Assembly: GCA_903832475.1 (NCBI GenBank)
Contig: CAILBQ010000453.1
Location: 1 to 28,212, forward strand
Source: an uncultured Acidobacteriota bacterium
GTDB taxonomy: Bacteria; Acidobacteriota; Terriglobia; Terriglobales; Acidobacteriaceae
DNA length: 28,212 nt
Reading direction: 5' to 3'
The first letter of the stretch is position 1, and each line of letters opens with the position of its first letter. Positions 17,483 to 25,349 of the stretch are shown here, one piece after another. A program made the translations under genes and the position numbers. The notes under the pieces are model-generated. The model was not told the origin of the DNA and did no database searches. It saw nothing but the letters and a program-made list of their open reading frames with translations.

Positions 17483-18013
17483 TTATTTCAGCGGAAGAGC
17501 GTCAGCCAGGATTGCACGCAAGTCGTCGCACTCCCCTGCTGAAAGCTCTACCTTGTTGATGGCCTGGTATTGACCCGTTACGGTTTTCAGAATGATCACT
17601 CTCTTGCCTTCACGCCAATACTTGTACAAACTCCAGCCAAGCCGCGACGAGCCTGCCTCCGCCTGCACCTCAAAGGACTCAGCCGTTGCGCTGGCCTTGC
17701 GACAGACCAGCAGCGAAGGATTCTTTCGCAACGGACGCAGAGCCATCCACGGAGCTACGACAAAGAGCCAGACGAAGAAGAACGTCAGAACGGCGAGCAG
17801 CATCAAGAAAGTGCCGTTCACGTCGGAATTGAGAGATTTGAGAAGTTCATCTCCCGCGCGGAGCCTTTCCTCTACGCCCATTGCCAGCAATATGAGATCC
17901 GCCAGCAGGGCCACACCGAAAATCCCCGCCGCAATCTTCGTCCGCAAATTCCAATAGTTCAACCAAAACGCTTCACGTGCGTCTCGAATTGAAATGCTGT
18001 AGCTGAATTCCAT
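17483..18013 (-). CDS. YcxB-like membrane protein
   Basis: 176 residues. It opens with MEFSYSISIRDAREAFW, then has two membrane helices: TKIAAGIFGVALLADLILLA (about 24-43) and FLMLLAVLTFFFVWLFVVAP (about 68-87). A cytoplasmic beta-rich C-terminal domain contains GWSLYKYWREGKRVIILKT, the layout of YcxB-like proteins (family name from recall). Function not known for the family. The ATG at 18013 is preferred to 18091 because the protein begins naturally there and GGCGGG precedes it by 2 nt, although that spacing is tight. It diverges from the mutase gene 69 bp away, so the gap probably carries both promoters. Confidence 0.75.
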   Translation of the reverse strand: MEFSYSISIRDAREAFWLNYWNLRTKIAAGIFGVALLADLILLAMGVEERLRAGDELLKSLNSDVNGTFLMLLAVLTFFFVWLFVVAPWMALRPLRKNPSLLVCRKASATAESFEVQAEAGSSRLGWSLYKYWREGKRVIILKTVTGQYQAINKVELSAGECDDLRAILADALPLK

Positions 18014-18082
18014 CCCGCCACCATAGCACGCAAACAGCGCTGACCCTCGCCCAACTGCTAGACTCACGTCGGGAGCCGCGCG

Positions 18083-19642
18083 TTGAGCCACGAACTAAAA
18101 CCCGTGTACACCGCCGCTGACTTGGAGGAAAAGGACTGCCTGGACGGGCCGTCTCCGGGCCAATATCCCTTTACCCGCGGCATCCAGCCCACCATGTACC
18201 GCGGCCGCCTTTGGACCATGCGCCAGTACGCGGGCATGGGCGACGCCGAAGAATCCAACCGCCGCTACCACTACCTGCTCTCGCAAGGCACCACCGGCCT
18301 CAGCGTGGCCTTCGACCTGCCCACCCAGACTGGCTACGACTCCGACTCGCCGCTTGCCTTAGGCGAAGTGGGCCGCACCGGCGTGGCCATCAGCTCCCTC
18401 GAAGACATGGAGCAGCTCTTCTCCGGCATCGGGTTGGACAAAGTCTCGACCTCCATGACCATCAACGCCACGGCGAGCACGCTGCTGGCGATGTATGTCG
18501 CCGCTGCCCGCCGCGCCGGAGCCGACACGCGCAAGCTCTCCGGCACCGTGCAGAACGACATCCTCAAGGAGTACATCGCCCGCGGCACCTACATTTACCC
18601 GGTCCAGCCGGCCATTCGCCTGACAACGGATCTCATCGCCTGGGCCGGCCAACATCATCCCGAGTGGAACACCATCTCCATCTCCGGATACCACATGCGC
18701 GAAGCCGGCTCGACCGCCGCGCAGGAACTGGCCTTCACCCTGGCCAACGGTCGGGCTTATGTCGACGCCGCCCTCGAAGCCGGCCTCGCCATTGACAGCT
18801 TCGCCCCGCGACTCAGCTTCTTCTTCAACGCGCATTCGAATTTGTTCGAAGAAGTGGCCAAGTTCCGCGCCGCCCGCCGCCTCTGGGCTCGCTGGATGCG
18901 CGAGGTCTACCACGCCGAAAATCCCCGCTCCTGGATGCTGCGCTTCCACACCCAGACCGCCGGCTCCACGCTCACTGCCCAGCAGCCCGAAAACAACATC
19001 GTCCGCACCACACTCGAAGCACTCAGCGCCATCCTCGGCGGCACGCAAAGCCTGCACACCAACGGCTTCGACGAAGCCCTCGCCCTCCCCACCGAAAAGG
19101 CGGCCCGCATCGCGCTCCGCACCCAGCAGATCATCGCCCACGAAAGCGGCGTGCCGCTGGTCGCCGATCCTCTCGGTGGCTCGTACTACGTCGAAGCCCT
19201 CACCGACCAGCTCGAAGCCGAAGCTGAATCCATCTTCGCCCGCATCGAATCTCTCGGCGGCACACTCAAGGCCGTCGAATCCGGCTGGGTGCAGCAACAG
19301 ATTCAACACTCGGCCTACCAGTGGCAGCGCCAGGTCGACTCCGGCGCAACCATCATTGTCGGCGTCAACAAGTTTGCCTCCGAAGCCGACCCGGAGATCC
19401 CGCTGCACACCCTCAACCCCGACCTCGAACGCCGCCAGGTCGAGCGCCTCCGCGCCCTCCGCGAGCGCCGCCCTCCCGTCGCCTGGGAGAGCTCTCTCGT
19501 CCAGCTCAGCGACGCCGCCCGCACCACCGCCAACATGATGCCTTACATCGTCCAGGCCGTCGAATCCCTCGCCACCGTAGGCGAAATCGCCGACACCCTC
19601 CGCTCCGTCTTCGGCGAATACCGCGAAACCGTCACGGTCTAG
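18083..19642 (+). CDS. Methylmalonyl-CoA mutase, stand-alone catalytic (large) subunit domain
   Basis: Adenosylcobalamin-dependent isomerisation of (R)-methylmalonyl-CoA and succinyl-CoA, the link between propionate and the TCA cycle. 519 residues, covering only the CoA-binding TIM barrel; the B12-binding domain (usual DxHxxG) is absent and must be a separate protein elsewhere. By gap-free alignment from memory with the Propionibacterium enzyme, Arg42, Tyr49, Gln157, Arg167 and His204 match its Arg82, Tyr89, Gln197, Arg207 and His244. Tyr and Arg at the two specificity sites favour methylmalonyl-CoA over isobutyryl- or 2-hydroxyisobutyryl-CoA. Other landmarks are LSVAFDLPTQTGYDSD, SISGYHMREAG and TQSLHTNGFDEALALPT. 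The TTG start at 18083 follows GGGAG by 7 nt. No epimerase or chaperone gene is adjacent. Confidence 0.92.
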   Translation: MSHELKPVYTAADLEEKDCLDGPSPGQYPFTRGIQPTMYRGRLWTMRQYAGMGDAEESNRRYHYLLSQGTTGLSVAFDLPTQTGYDSDSPLALGEVGRTGVAISSLEDMEQLFSGIGLDKVSTSMTINATASTLLAMYVAAARRAGADTRKLSGTVQNDILKEYIARGTYIYPVQPAIRLTTDLIAWAGQHHPEWNTISISGYHMREAGSTAAQELAFTLANGRAYVDAALEAGLAIDSFAPRLSFFFNAHSNLFEEVAKFRAARRLWARWMREVYHAENPRSWMLRFHTQTAGSTLTAQQPENNIVRTTLEALSAILGGTQSLHTNGFDEALALPTEKAARIALRTQQIIAHESGVPLVADPLGGSYYVEALTDQLEAEAESIFARIESLGGTLKAVESGWVQQQIQHSAYQWQRQVDSGATIIVGVNKFASEADPEIPLHTLNPDLERRQVERLRALRERRPPVAWESSLVQLSDAARTTANMMPYIVQAVESLATVGEIADTLRSVFGEYRETVTV

Positions 19643-19666
19643 CCCGACCGAAACTGCGCTACCTGT

Positions 19667-19690
19667 TCTTGCGTCCTATTGCGCGCAAGA
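19667..19690 (+). terminator. Weak hairpin after the mutase gene
   Basis: TCTTGCG (19667-19673) pairs with CGCAAGA (19684-19690) across a 10-nt loop, 24 bp past the mutase stop codon. It lacks a T-run, so termination here is doubtful, and it lies just 22 bp before the next start codon. Confidence 0.3.
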
Positions 19691-19712
19691 CTTCCGTTAG
19701 AATCGCAGTCGA

Positions 19713-20840
19713 ATGAGATACCCCCAACCACGTCGTGTCTTCTTCGCGCTTTTGGCCGTCTGGACCTGCGCCCTCGCCCGATCACAGGCTCAGCTCCCAA
19801 GCGGGTCCATCAGCGGCCACGTCCTCTGCAACGATGGCAACGTCCCCGCCCGAAATGCCATGGTCAAATTGATTCCCCTGGATCAATTCCTGCCTAAGCC
19901 CGCATCTGAAAAGCCTTCTCAAGCCCCGGCAGTGGAGACAACAACCGACTTATCCGGTTATTACCAGCTTTATTCCGTAGCTCCCGGCGCCTATCTTGTC
20001 AATTCGGCAATGGATGGATATGTCGACGATCTGAAGTGGATGCAAACCGTCCTCGACCGTTCTACTGCGGACGAGCGAAAGGCACTGATCGCGAGCTTAC
20101 CGCAGGTCACAATCAAACCGGGCAGCACAGCCGCGCTCGACTTGATTCTTCGCCGCGCTGCAGCCATCTCAGGACGCCTCACTGTTGACGCCGGCGGCAC
20201 AATAGGCCGGGTCCCCATCACGGCAATATTGGTCTCGGGGGCCGCCGCCGGCAATTCAGCTAAAGACAGTTCTCATTCTTTCTCCGGCATGGCTTTCACA
20301 GACGATCGCGGCGTCTATCGCATCGCGGGGCTGCCGCCTGGAAGCTATCGCTTGTCAGTCCGCCTCACAAGCTCTTTTTTCAACATAAAAATCACCGGCG
20401 ACAGCCAGTTCAACCTCACTCCGCAACGAGCAGGACTGACGGAGCTGACCGTCTATGCACCCGAAGCGTTGAAAGAGTCGGAAGCGAAGCTTGTGAAAGT
20501 CACTGACGGAGAAGAGACCGCCGCGGGCGACCTCAGCATTCCTACACGCCTTCTGCACTCGATTGGCGGTGTCGTCAACTCCGGCGGCAATCCAGTCGCG
20601 GGTGCTTTGGTAGACCTCCAACGACCAGGACATTCCGAACCGGGCTACGAAGCAATCACCTTGCCCGATGGCTCCTACCGCTTCGACATGTTGGGATCGG
20701 GAAGCTATGTCGTCATTGCAAAATTGCCCAAATCCACCCAGGCAATGTCCGGACCGATGTCAGGCCAGGCCAACACCATGCTGGATCAAAACGATGCGCT
20801 TGACGTGAATATCGAGCTGCGTCCCGTAAAGTCGCCTTGA
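19713..20840 (+). CDS. Secreted protein with carboxypeptidase-regulatory-like repeats
   Basis: 375 residues with a signal peptide (RRVFFALLAVWTCALARSQA, cleavage near residue 27). The mature part holds three copies of a beta-sandwich domain. Copy 1 (about 31-110) begins GSISGHVLCNDGNVPARNA and has DLSGYYQLYSVAPGAYLV. Copy 2 (about 150-220) begins ISGRLTVDAGG and has DDRGVYRIAGLPPGSYRL. Copy 3 (about 285-355) begins IGGVVNSGGNPVAGALV and has LPDGSYRFDMLGSGSYVV. The GxYRxxxLxPGxY signature marks carboxypeptidase-regulatory-like domains, very common in acidobacterial secreted and outer-membrane proteins. No peptidase or TonB barrel is attached. Probably periplasmic or surface-located; ligand unknown. 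Confidence 0.82.
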   Translation: MRYPQPRRVFFALLAVWTCALARSQAQLPSGSISGHVLCNDGNVPARNAMVKLIPLDQFLPKPASEKPSQAPAVETTTDLSGYYQLYSVAPGAYLVNSAMDGYVDDLKWMQTVLDRSTADERKALIASLPQVTIKPGSTAALDLILRRAAAISGRLTVDAGGTIGRVPITAILVSGAAAGNSAKDSSHSFSGMAFTDDRGVYRIAGLPPGSYRLSVRLTSSFFNIKITGDSQFNLTPQRAGLTELTVYAPEALKESEAKLVKVTDGEETAAGDLSIPTRLLHSIGGVVNSGGNPVAGALVDLQRPGHSEPGYEAITLPDGSYRFDMLGSGSYVVIAKLPKSTQAMSGPMSGQANTMLDQNDALDVNIELRPVKSP

Positions 20841-20868
20841 CTCAAACCTGGCCAGCCTTCCGCCATCC

Positions 20869-21495
20869 TCACCCAAGCCGCTTCCCAATCCTCGGCGCAA
20901 TCGCATAGTTCAACTGCACCAGCACGATGAACGCGATGCTCACGTAGTTATTAAACACGCAAAGCGCCGCTCCCACCGCATAAAGGCTCTGCGCGATCAG
21001 CACCCGCCGGCAGATCGCCCCGCGCACGTCAACCGGCGTATCTTCCTTGACCAGCCCATGCTTCATCACGTGCTTCCAGCTCCAATAAAGCATCGCCCCC
21101 GGCAGCAGGACGTTGATCCAGTACAGCACCAGCGCCAGACGGAATTGAATAAACTCCGCCAAGAGGCGCGTGGTTAGCGGCATCAGCGTAATCGTGAACA
21201 GAAAGCCCAGGTGAATCCATGCCAGATCGCGGCTGCCCTCGCGAAGGTGGTTCAACTGCGTCTGCTGCCCCGCCCAGAAAATCCCCAGTGTCAAAAAGCT
21301 CATCAGGTATGCGATCCACTGCGGAGCCAGCCCACCCAAGGAATGCAGCAGCTCCACCTCTGAATGCACATGCTCCGCCGAAGGAATATGAATGTCCAGC
21401 ACTAGCAGCGTCATGGCCACGGCAAAAATGCCATCGCTCAGCGCCGCCAGCCGCTCCAGGCTGCGACCCTGAATCGCGTTGTACGCATTGGCCAT
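20869..21495 (-). CDS. TMEM175/DUF1211-type membrane protein (putative potassium channel)
   Basis: 208 residues, with about five or six membrane helices. The first contains RLAALSDGIFAVAMTLLVLDI, matching the RxxxFSDG-type signature of the TMEM175 family apart from Leu for Phe. Bacterial members of that family form potassium-selective channels; a channel role here is by family only. Further helices include WIAYLMSFLTLGIFWAGQQ and LAWIHLGFLFTITLMPLTT. The ATG at 21495 follows a weak AGGAC site, 9 bp after the stop of a tiny membrane-protein gene, so the two are likely cotranscribed. Convergent with the gene ending at 20840. Confidence 0.85.
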   Translation of the reverse strand: MANAYNAIQGRSLERLAALSDGIFAVAMTLLVLDIHIPSAEHVHSEVELLHSLGGLAPQWIAYLMSFLTLGIFWAGQQTQLNHLREGSRDLAWIHLGFLFTITLMPLTTRLLAEFIQFRLALVLYWINVLLPGAMLYWSWKHVMKHGLVKEDTPVDVRGAICRRVLIAQSLYAVGAALCVFNNYVSIAFIVLVQLNYAIAPRIGKRLG

Positions 21496-21504
21496 CTGGT
21501 CGTC

Positions 21505-21702
21505 CTACTTCAAAAGCTCCCGCGAAGGATCATCCGGCCGGCGCTGAAACCGCCAGATCCCAATCACGATCAGCAGCGTACCGGCGATCACTTCCAGCCA
21601 CAGATGCCAGTCCGTGCGCCCGGCGCGGTACAGCATGAAGCCCTGCACCAGCGCAAACACTCCCACCAACATCGCCACCACTCCGCGAATCTTGTCTCCC
21701 AT
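21505..21702 (-). CDS. Tiny two-helix membrane protein
   Basis: 65 residues: MGDKIRGVV, a membrane helix (AMLVGVFALVQGFMLYRAG), a short loop with DWHLW, a second helix (LEVIAGTLLIVIGIWRF), and a charged tail RRPDDPSRELLK. It lies 9 bp upstream of the TMEM175-type gene on the same strand, so the two probably form an operon, and it may be an accessory subunit (inference). A G-rich run, the weak candidate ribosome binding site, precedes the ATG by about 12 nt. No family recognised. Confidence 0.7.
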   Translation of the reverse strand: MGDKIRGVVAMLVGVFALVQGFMLYRAGRTDWHLWLEVIAGTLLIVIGIWRFQRRPDDPSRELLK

Positions 21703-21898
21703 CGCCAGCCAACCCCCTTGAGCAAGAATCCTTCAGCCGGGCGCCGTTTCCCCACCCTGCGCCCCCGCGCAAGCCCAGGCGCAAGTTTGACCCGGCACTC
21801 CCGGACTCCCTATCTTCACATATAGGCAAGGGAAATCCTCCAGCAATCCGGCAATCGATTGCGCCGATTTTCAGGAAGACCTGCCCACGAGGTATCTC

Positions 21899-23068
21899 AT
21901 GTCATCGCCCAACATTCCCGCCGGAACGTCCCCGGTCACCGCCGCTACGCCCGAGCTCAAAAAGACCGCCCTCAACGCCGCCCACCGCGCTCTCAAGGCC
22001 AAGATGGTCGATTTCGGCGGCTGGGAAATGCCCGTCGAGTACTCTGGCCTCATCGCCGAGCACCTCGCCGTCCGAACCGCCGTCGGCCTCTTCGACGTCA
22101 GCCACATGGGCGAAATCCAGTTTCGCGGCCCCGGCTCACTCGCCGCCGTCCAGCGCATCACCATGAACGACGCCTCGCGCCTCAAGGAAGGCCAGGCCCA
22201 GTACTCCGCCCTGCTCACCCCGCAAGGCACTTTCGTCGACGACATTCTGGTGCACAAGCTGGGCGACAATGACTACCTGCTCGTGGTCAACGCCGGCACC
22301 ACGCCCAAGGATTACGCCTGGATCCGGCAGCAAGTCGGGACCATGCCCGGCATCCACATCAGCGACTACTCGCCGCACTACTCGCAGCTTGCCATCCAAG
22401 GCCCGCGCGCCCTCGAAACCCTGCAGAAACTCACCAAAGTTGACCTGAGCGCCATCAAGAACTACTGGTTCACCTGGGGCCAGGTAGCCGGCGTCTACAA
22501 CACCCTCATCGCGCGCACCGGCTACTCCGGCGAAGACGGCTTCGAGATCTACATCCCCTCCGACGTGGCGACGACCGAAAAGGTCTGGAACGCCATCCTC
22601 GAAGCCGGAGCCGAATTCGGCATCCTGCCCTGCGGCCTCGGCGCCCGCAACACCCTCCGCCTCGAAGCCGGCATGCCCCTCTACGGCCACGAAATCACCG
22701 ACCAAACCAACGTCTGGGAAACCGGCCTCGACCGCTGGCTCAAGCTCGAAAAAGACTCCGACTTCCTCGGACGGTCCACGCTTTTAGCGATCAAAGAATC
22801 AGGTGGACCCACCAGGAAGCTGGTCGGCCTGGAGATGGTCGACCGCGGCATCGCCCGCGACGGCTACGAAGTCAAGAACGAAGCTGGCGATCTGATCGGC
22901 TCCATCACCAGCGGCTCCCCGGCTCCATTCCTCAAAACCAACATCGCCTACGCCTACGTCCCAACCAATGTCGCCGAAAGCAAGGAAGACGTCTTCGTCC
23001 AGGTCCGCGCCAACAAAGTCCGCGCCAAACAGGTGCCTACGCCGTTCTACAAGCGACCAAAGAAATAG
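21899..23068 (+). CDS. gcvT: Glycine cleavage system T protein (aminomethyltransferase)
   Basis: Takes the aminomethyl group from the lipoyl arm of GcvH and forms methylene-tetrahydrofolate with release of ammonia. 389 residues, slightly longer than usual because of an N-terminal extension of about 20 residues (SPNIPAGTSPVTAATPE). Family landmarks: MVDFGGWEMPVEY, VGLFDVSHMGEIQFRG, VVNAGTTPKDYAWI, RTGYSGEDGFEIYIP and GLGARNTLRLEAGMPLYGHE. The C-terminal barrel domain has ITSGSPAPFLKTNIAYAYVP. GAGG lies about 6 nt before the ATG at 21899. I looked for a glycine riboswitch in the 196-bp upstream gap and found none. First of the gcv genes here, but separated from gcvH by two unrelated genes and a terminator. 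Confidence 0.96.
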   Translation: MSSPNIPAGTSPVTAATPELKKTALNAAHRALKAKMVDFGGWEMPVEYSGLIAEHLAVRTAVGLFDVSHMGEIQFRGPGSLAAVQRITMNDASRLKEGQAQYSALLTPQGTFVDDILVHKLGDNDYLLVVNAGTTPKDYAWIRQQVGTMPGIHISDYSPHYSQLAIQGPRALETLQKLTKVDLSAIKNYWFTWGQVAGVYNTLIARTGYSGEDGFEIYIPSDVATTEKVWNAILEAGAEFGILPCGLGARNTLRLEAGMPLYGHEITDQTNVWETGLDRWLKLEKDSDFLGRSTLLAIKESGGPTRKLVGLEMVDRGIARDGYEVKNEAGDLIGSITSGSPAPFLKTNIAYAYVPTNVAESKEDVFVQVRANKVRAKQVPTPFYKRPKK

Positions 23069-23096
23069 CTGTCGCGGGTTGTCCTGGAGCACAAAG

Positions 23097-23130
23097 AAAA
23101 GGCCCCGACCAAATCTGATCGGGGCCTTTT
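23097..23130. terminator. Bidirectional terminator between gcvT and the VWFA gene
   Basis: A 12-bp perfect stem, AAAAGGCCCCGA (23097-23108) with TCGGGGCCTTTT (23119-23130), 10-nt loop. T-run on both strands. It lies 28 bp past the gcvT stop and 21 bp past the stop of the convergent VWFA gene, so it should end both transcripts. Confidence 0.92.
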
Positions 23131-23151
23131 GCTGTCCTTGATTAGGCGCCG

Positions 23152-24105
23152 TTACTCCTGCACCGCCGCCCCACCGACGAACACCTGCTGCGGCGAGCTC
23201 ACATCCATCCCCGGCGCCTTGAAATTCAGCTTCATCGTCTCCACCTGCGGCTTGCCGTTGAAAGGAATCGTAAAGCTCAGCTCGTACTGGTTCTGGAGCC
23301 GCTTGTTCAGCTCGGCCAGGTACGGTTCAAACGAAACCGGGTTCCCCGCGCCTTCCCAGAAGCTCTTGCCGCCGGTGGCCTGCGTCACTTCCTGCAGCAG
23401 GTTCTGCCCGGCATTATTCTCGTACCCCGTTGCGCTCGCCCGGCCCTGATCGCGCCAGTAGATCGAATAAACCACCAGCCCGGCCCGCGTAGCATCGTTC
23501 ATCGCCGATTGCACATAGGGGTCTTCCGGATCGTAGCGGCGGTTGTACTCGTCCACGCCGTCGGTGATCATGATGACCTCCCGCCGCGCCGCGCGATCCT
23601 GCGAAGGCCAGCGCTTGGCCAGATCCGACAGACAGAAATACGGACTGGCATTCGAACCGACCATTCCGCCTGGGATATGCAGCTCTTTCACAACCTGCGC
23701 GTGATCGTCCGTCAGAGGCCCGGCAAAGGCTGCCGTCCCGTTCTGCATGTACGCCACCGCCGACTTGGCGTTGGGCGGCAAAGCCTGAATGAAATGTGCC
23801 AGGTCATCCAGTTGCCGTGCCAGGCTGGTGCGTGCCGAGCCGTCAATCAACACCACCATTTCGACCGGGCTGTCGCCCTTGAGCGCGACAAACTTGCCCA
23901 CCGTGGCCTCCTTGCCATTCACCTTCAGCTTCACGTCCTGCGGCGCAACGGTACTGGCCGATTGCCCGTCATGCTTGGGCAGAATGGTCACGATTGCCTG
24001 CCCCTGTCCGTCCTTTTCCTGCGCCAATCCTTGTTGCGGGGCAAAAAGTCCCGCGCATAAAAGCGCCGATGCGCTCATCCCAACTGCCATTTTCAACGTG
24101 TTCAT
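23152..24105 (-). CDS. Secreted VWFA-domain protein
   Basis: 317 residues with a signal peptide (MAVGMSASALLCAGLFAP, cleavage near residue 28, QGLAQ). The mature part starts with a beta-rich segment containing APQDVKLKVNGKEATVG, then the VWFA core: VEMVVLIDGSARTSLARQL (strand and metal-site region, imperfect against DxSxS), SAVAYMQNGTAAFAGPLT and EVIMITDGVDEYNRRYD. The last part includes QATGGKSFWEGAGNPVSFEP, common in acidobacterial VWFA-related proteins. A second family member in this window after the one at 8177. The ATG at 24105 is preferred to 24414 because AAGGAG lies 9 nt upstream and the signal peptide begins there. It points against the gcv genes and is unlikely to belong to that pathway. 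Confidence 0.85.
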   Translation of the reverse strand: MNTLKMAVGMSASALLCAGLFAPQQGLAQEKDGQGQAIVTILPKHDGQSASTVAPQDVKLKVNGKEATVGKFVALKGDSPVEMVVLIDGSARTSLARQLDDLAHFIQALPPNAKSAVAYMQNGTAAFAGPLTDDHAQVVKELHIPGGMVGSNASPYFCLSDLAKRWPSQDRAARREVIMITDGVDEYNRRYDPEDPYVQSAMNDATRAGLVVYSIYWRDQGRASATGYENNAGQNLLQEVTQATGGKSFWEGAGNPVSFEPYLAELNKRLQNQYELSFTIPFNGKPQVETMKLNFKAPGMDVSSPQQVFVGGAAVQE

Positions 24106-24288
24106 TGCTTGTTGCTCCTTCATCACAACCGCTTGTTCTTCACTCGTCTTAGCGGGGACACGGAAACGTGCGCCCATAGCGCGACACATTCCGCTCTCTA
24201 TCCGATTAGATGTAGCTCGCGGCATTTGGGCGTGAAATGCCTTGAAATGCTCGCAATGCCGCTTCAGCCCAATCGATACAATATCTGC

Positions 24289-24582
24289 ATGCAATACCTT
24301 TCCCTGAGCCGCCGCCTCGTCGACCAGTTCCCGCCGGAAGCCTTCACGCCCCAGCTCATGGCTCAGGAAACCGCCCGCGTCCGCGAACTTTACGCCGCCG
24401 GCACCCTGCGTCAACTCTGGAAACGCGGCGACATGCCGGGCGCGTCCATCCTCTGGGAAGCCGCTTCGGAAGCCGAAGTCCGCGCCGCCATCGCCAGCCT
24501 GCCCATCTTCCAGGCCGGCATGCTAGAAATCGTTGCCCTCGTTCCTCTCGAACCCTATCCCGGCTTCGGCCCCGTCTCCTGA
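24289..24582 (+). CDS. Muconolactone isomerase-like small protein
   Basis: 97 residues. The pattern ETARVRELYAAGTLRQLWKR then ASILWEAASEAEVRAAIASLP matches the ferredoxin-like fold of muconolactone delta-isomerase and YciI-like proteins: two beta-alpha-beta halves, a conserved LW, and a C-terminal LVPLEPYPGFG. No aromatic-degradation genes are nearby, so an isomerase role is not supported; the fold is common in small enzymes and stress proteins. The ATG at 24289 is preferred to the longer open frame beginning at 24109, whose extra residues do not fit the domain. No clear ribosome binding site. It lies 164 bp before gcvH on the same strand; that gap shows no terminator. Confidence 0.72.
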   Translation: MQYLSLSRRLVDQFPPEAFTPQLMAQETARVRELYAAGTLRQLWKRGDMPGASILWEAASEAEVRAAIASLPIFQAGMLEIVALVPLEPYPGFGPVS

Positions 24583-24746
24583 AGCAGTCCCCGACCGTCC
24601 CCCTGCCTGGATAGACGTCCTCCGCAGCCTCCTCGCCCACATTCCCACTGTTGTTCGCCCGGCCCCGCCCCCGCCAAAAACGTCTTACACTAGAGAGTCA
24701 ACACCAATCCCGCTTGACCCAATCCGAACCCAGGAGAGAAAACCGC

Positions 24747-25136
24747 ATGGCCTATCCCAGCACCTACCGCTACACCAAGGAACACGAATGGATTGACCTT
24801 GCCGGCTCCGTAGGCACGATCGGCATCACCGACTACGCCCAAAGCACCCTGGGCGACATTGTTTTCGTCGAACTCCCCAAGGTCGGCGACTCCGTCACCG
24901 CCCACAAGACCTTCGGTTCCGTCGAAAGCGTCAAAGCGGTCAGCGACCTGTATTCGCCGGTCAGCGGCACGGTCACCGCCATCAACGAAGAGCTGAATTC
25001 GTCTCCCGACAAGGTCAACGAGGACGCCCACTCAGCCTGGATGATCAAGGTCGAGCTCTCCGACCCGTCGCAATTCGAAGGCCTGCTCGACTCCGCCGCC
25101 TACGAATCCTTCATCGCTGAAGAAACCGGGCACTAG
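24747..25136 (+). CDS. gcvH: Glycine cleavage system H protein
   Basis: Lipoylated carrier that shuttles the aminomethyl group between the P, T and L proteins. 129 residues, the usual length. It starts YPSTYRYTKEHEWI, has GITDYAQSTLGDIVFVELP, and the lipoylation site is Lys63 in GSVESVKAVSDLYSPVSG. The C-terminal SAWMIKVELSDPSQFEGLLD is typical. The ATG at 24747 follows AGGAG by about 11 nt, which rules out the longer open frame starting at 24651. It is followed by a 213-bp gap that carries two short-period repeat arrays before gcvPA. Confidence 0.97.
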   Translation: MAYPSTYRYTKEHEWIDLAGSVGTIGITDYAQSTLGDIVFVELPKVGDSVTAHKTFGSVESVKAVSDLYSPVSGTVTAINEELNSSPDKVNEDAHSAWMIKVELSDPSQFEGLLDSAAYESFIAEETGH

Positions 25137-25141
25137 AGTCA

Positions 25142-25177
25142 GCTATTAGCCGCTAGCCTCTGGCTTCTCGCTGCTTC
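25142..25177 (-). repeat. Degenerate 7-bp repeat array after gcvH, inverted relative to the gcvPA leader array
   Basis: Five 7-bp units in register: gctatta, gccgcta, gcctctg, gcttctc, gctgctt. The consensus resembles gcttcta, the reverse complement of the ctagaag unit found at 25310-25344. It starts 5 bp past the gcvH stop. The degeneracy suggests an old copy. The two arrays face each other across about 130 bp and could pair into a long imperfect hairpin in the transcript. Confidence 0.5.
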
Positions 25178-25309
25178 ATTGCATCCTCGGCGCACTCTTC
25201 TCAAAGGGAGACCAACGCGCCGCCAACTTTGGCCCAGAGGCTTGTGAACGATCGACTTCGGTGCCGTCAAACGCAACACGTCCGCAACACACCCGAAACC
25301 GGCTTTAGG

Positions 25310-25344
25310 CTAGAAGCTAGAAGCTAGAAGCTAGGAGCTAGAAG
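25310..25344 (+). repeat. Tandem 7-bp repeat array in the gcvPA leader
   Basis: Five consecutive units: ctagaag, ctagaag, ctagaag, ctaggag, ctagaag, ending 5 bp before the gcvPA start codon. The one variant unit creates AGGAG at 25333-25337, 12 nt before the ATG, the best ribosome-binding-site candidate for the gene. The number or sequence of units could therefore affect gcvPA translation (inference). Confidence 0.9.
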
Positions 25345-25349
25345 CGAAC

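Noticed and set aside
18359..19408. Minus-strand open frame of 349 codons across the mutase
   Set aside because: Mirror of the high-GC mutase codons; Gly/Asp/Glu-rich composition with no motif.
21703..21898. Glycine riboswitch upstream of gcvT
   Set aside because: I looked for the conserved tandem aptamer cores and found none; the gap is also short for a tandem riboswitch.
25310..25344. CRISPR array
   Set aside because: The units are 7 bp with no spacers and there are no cas genes.
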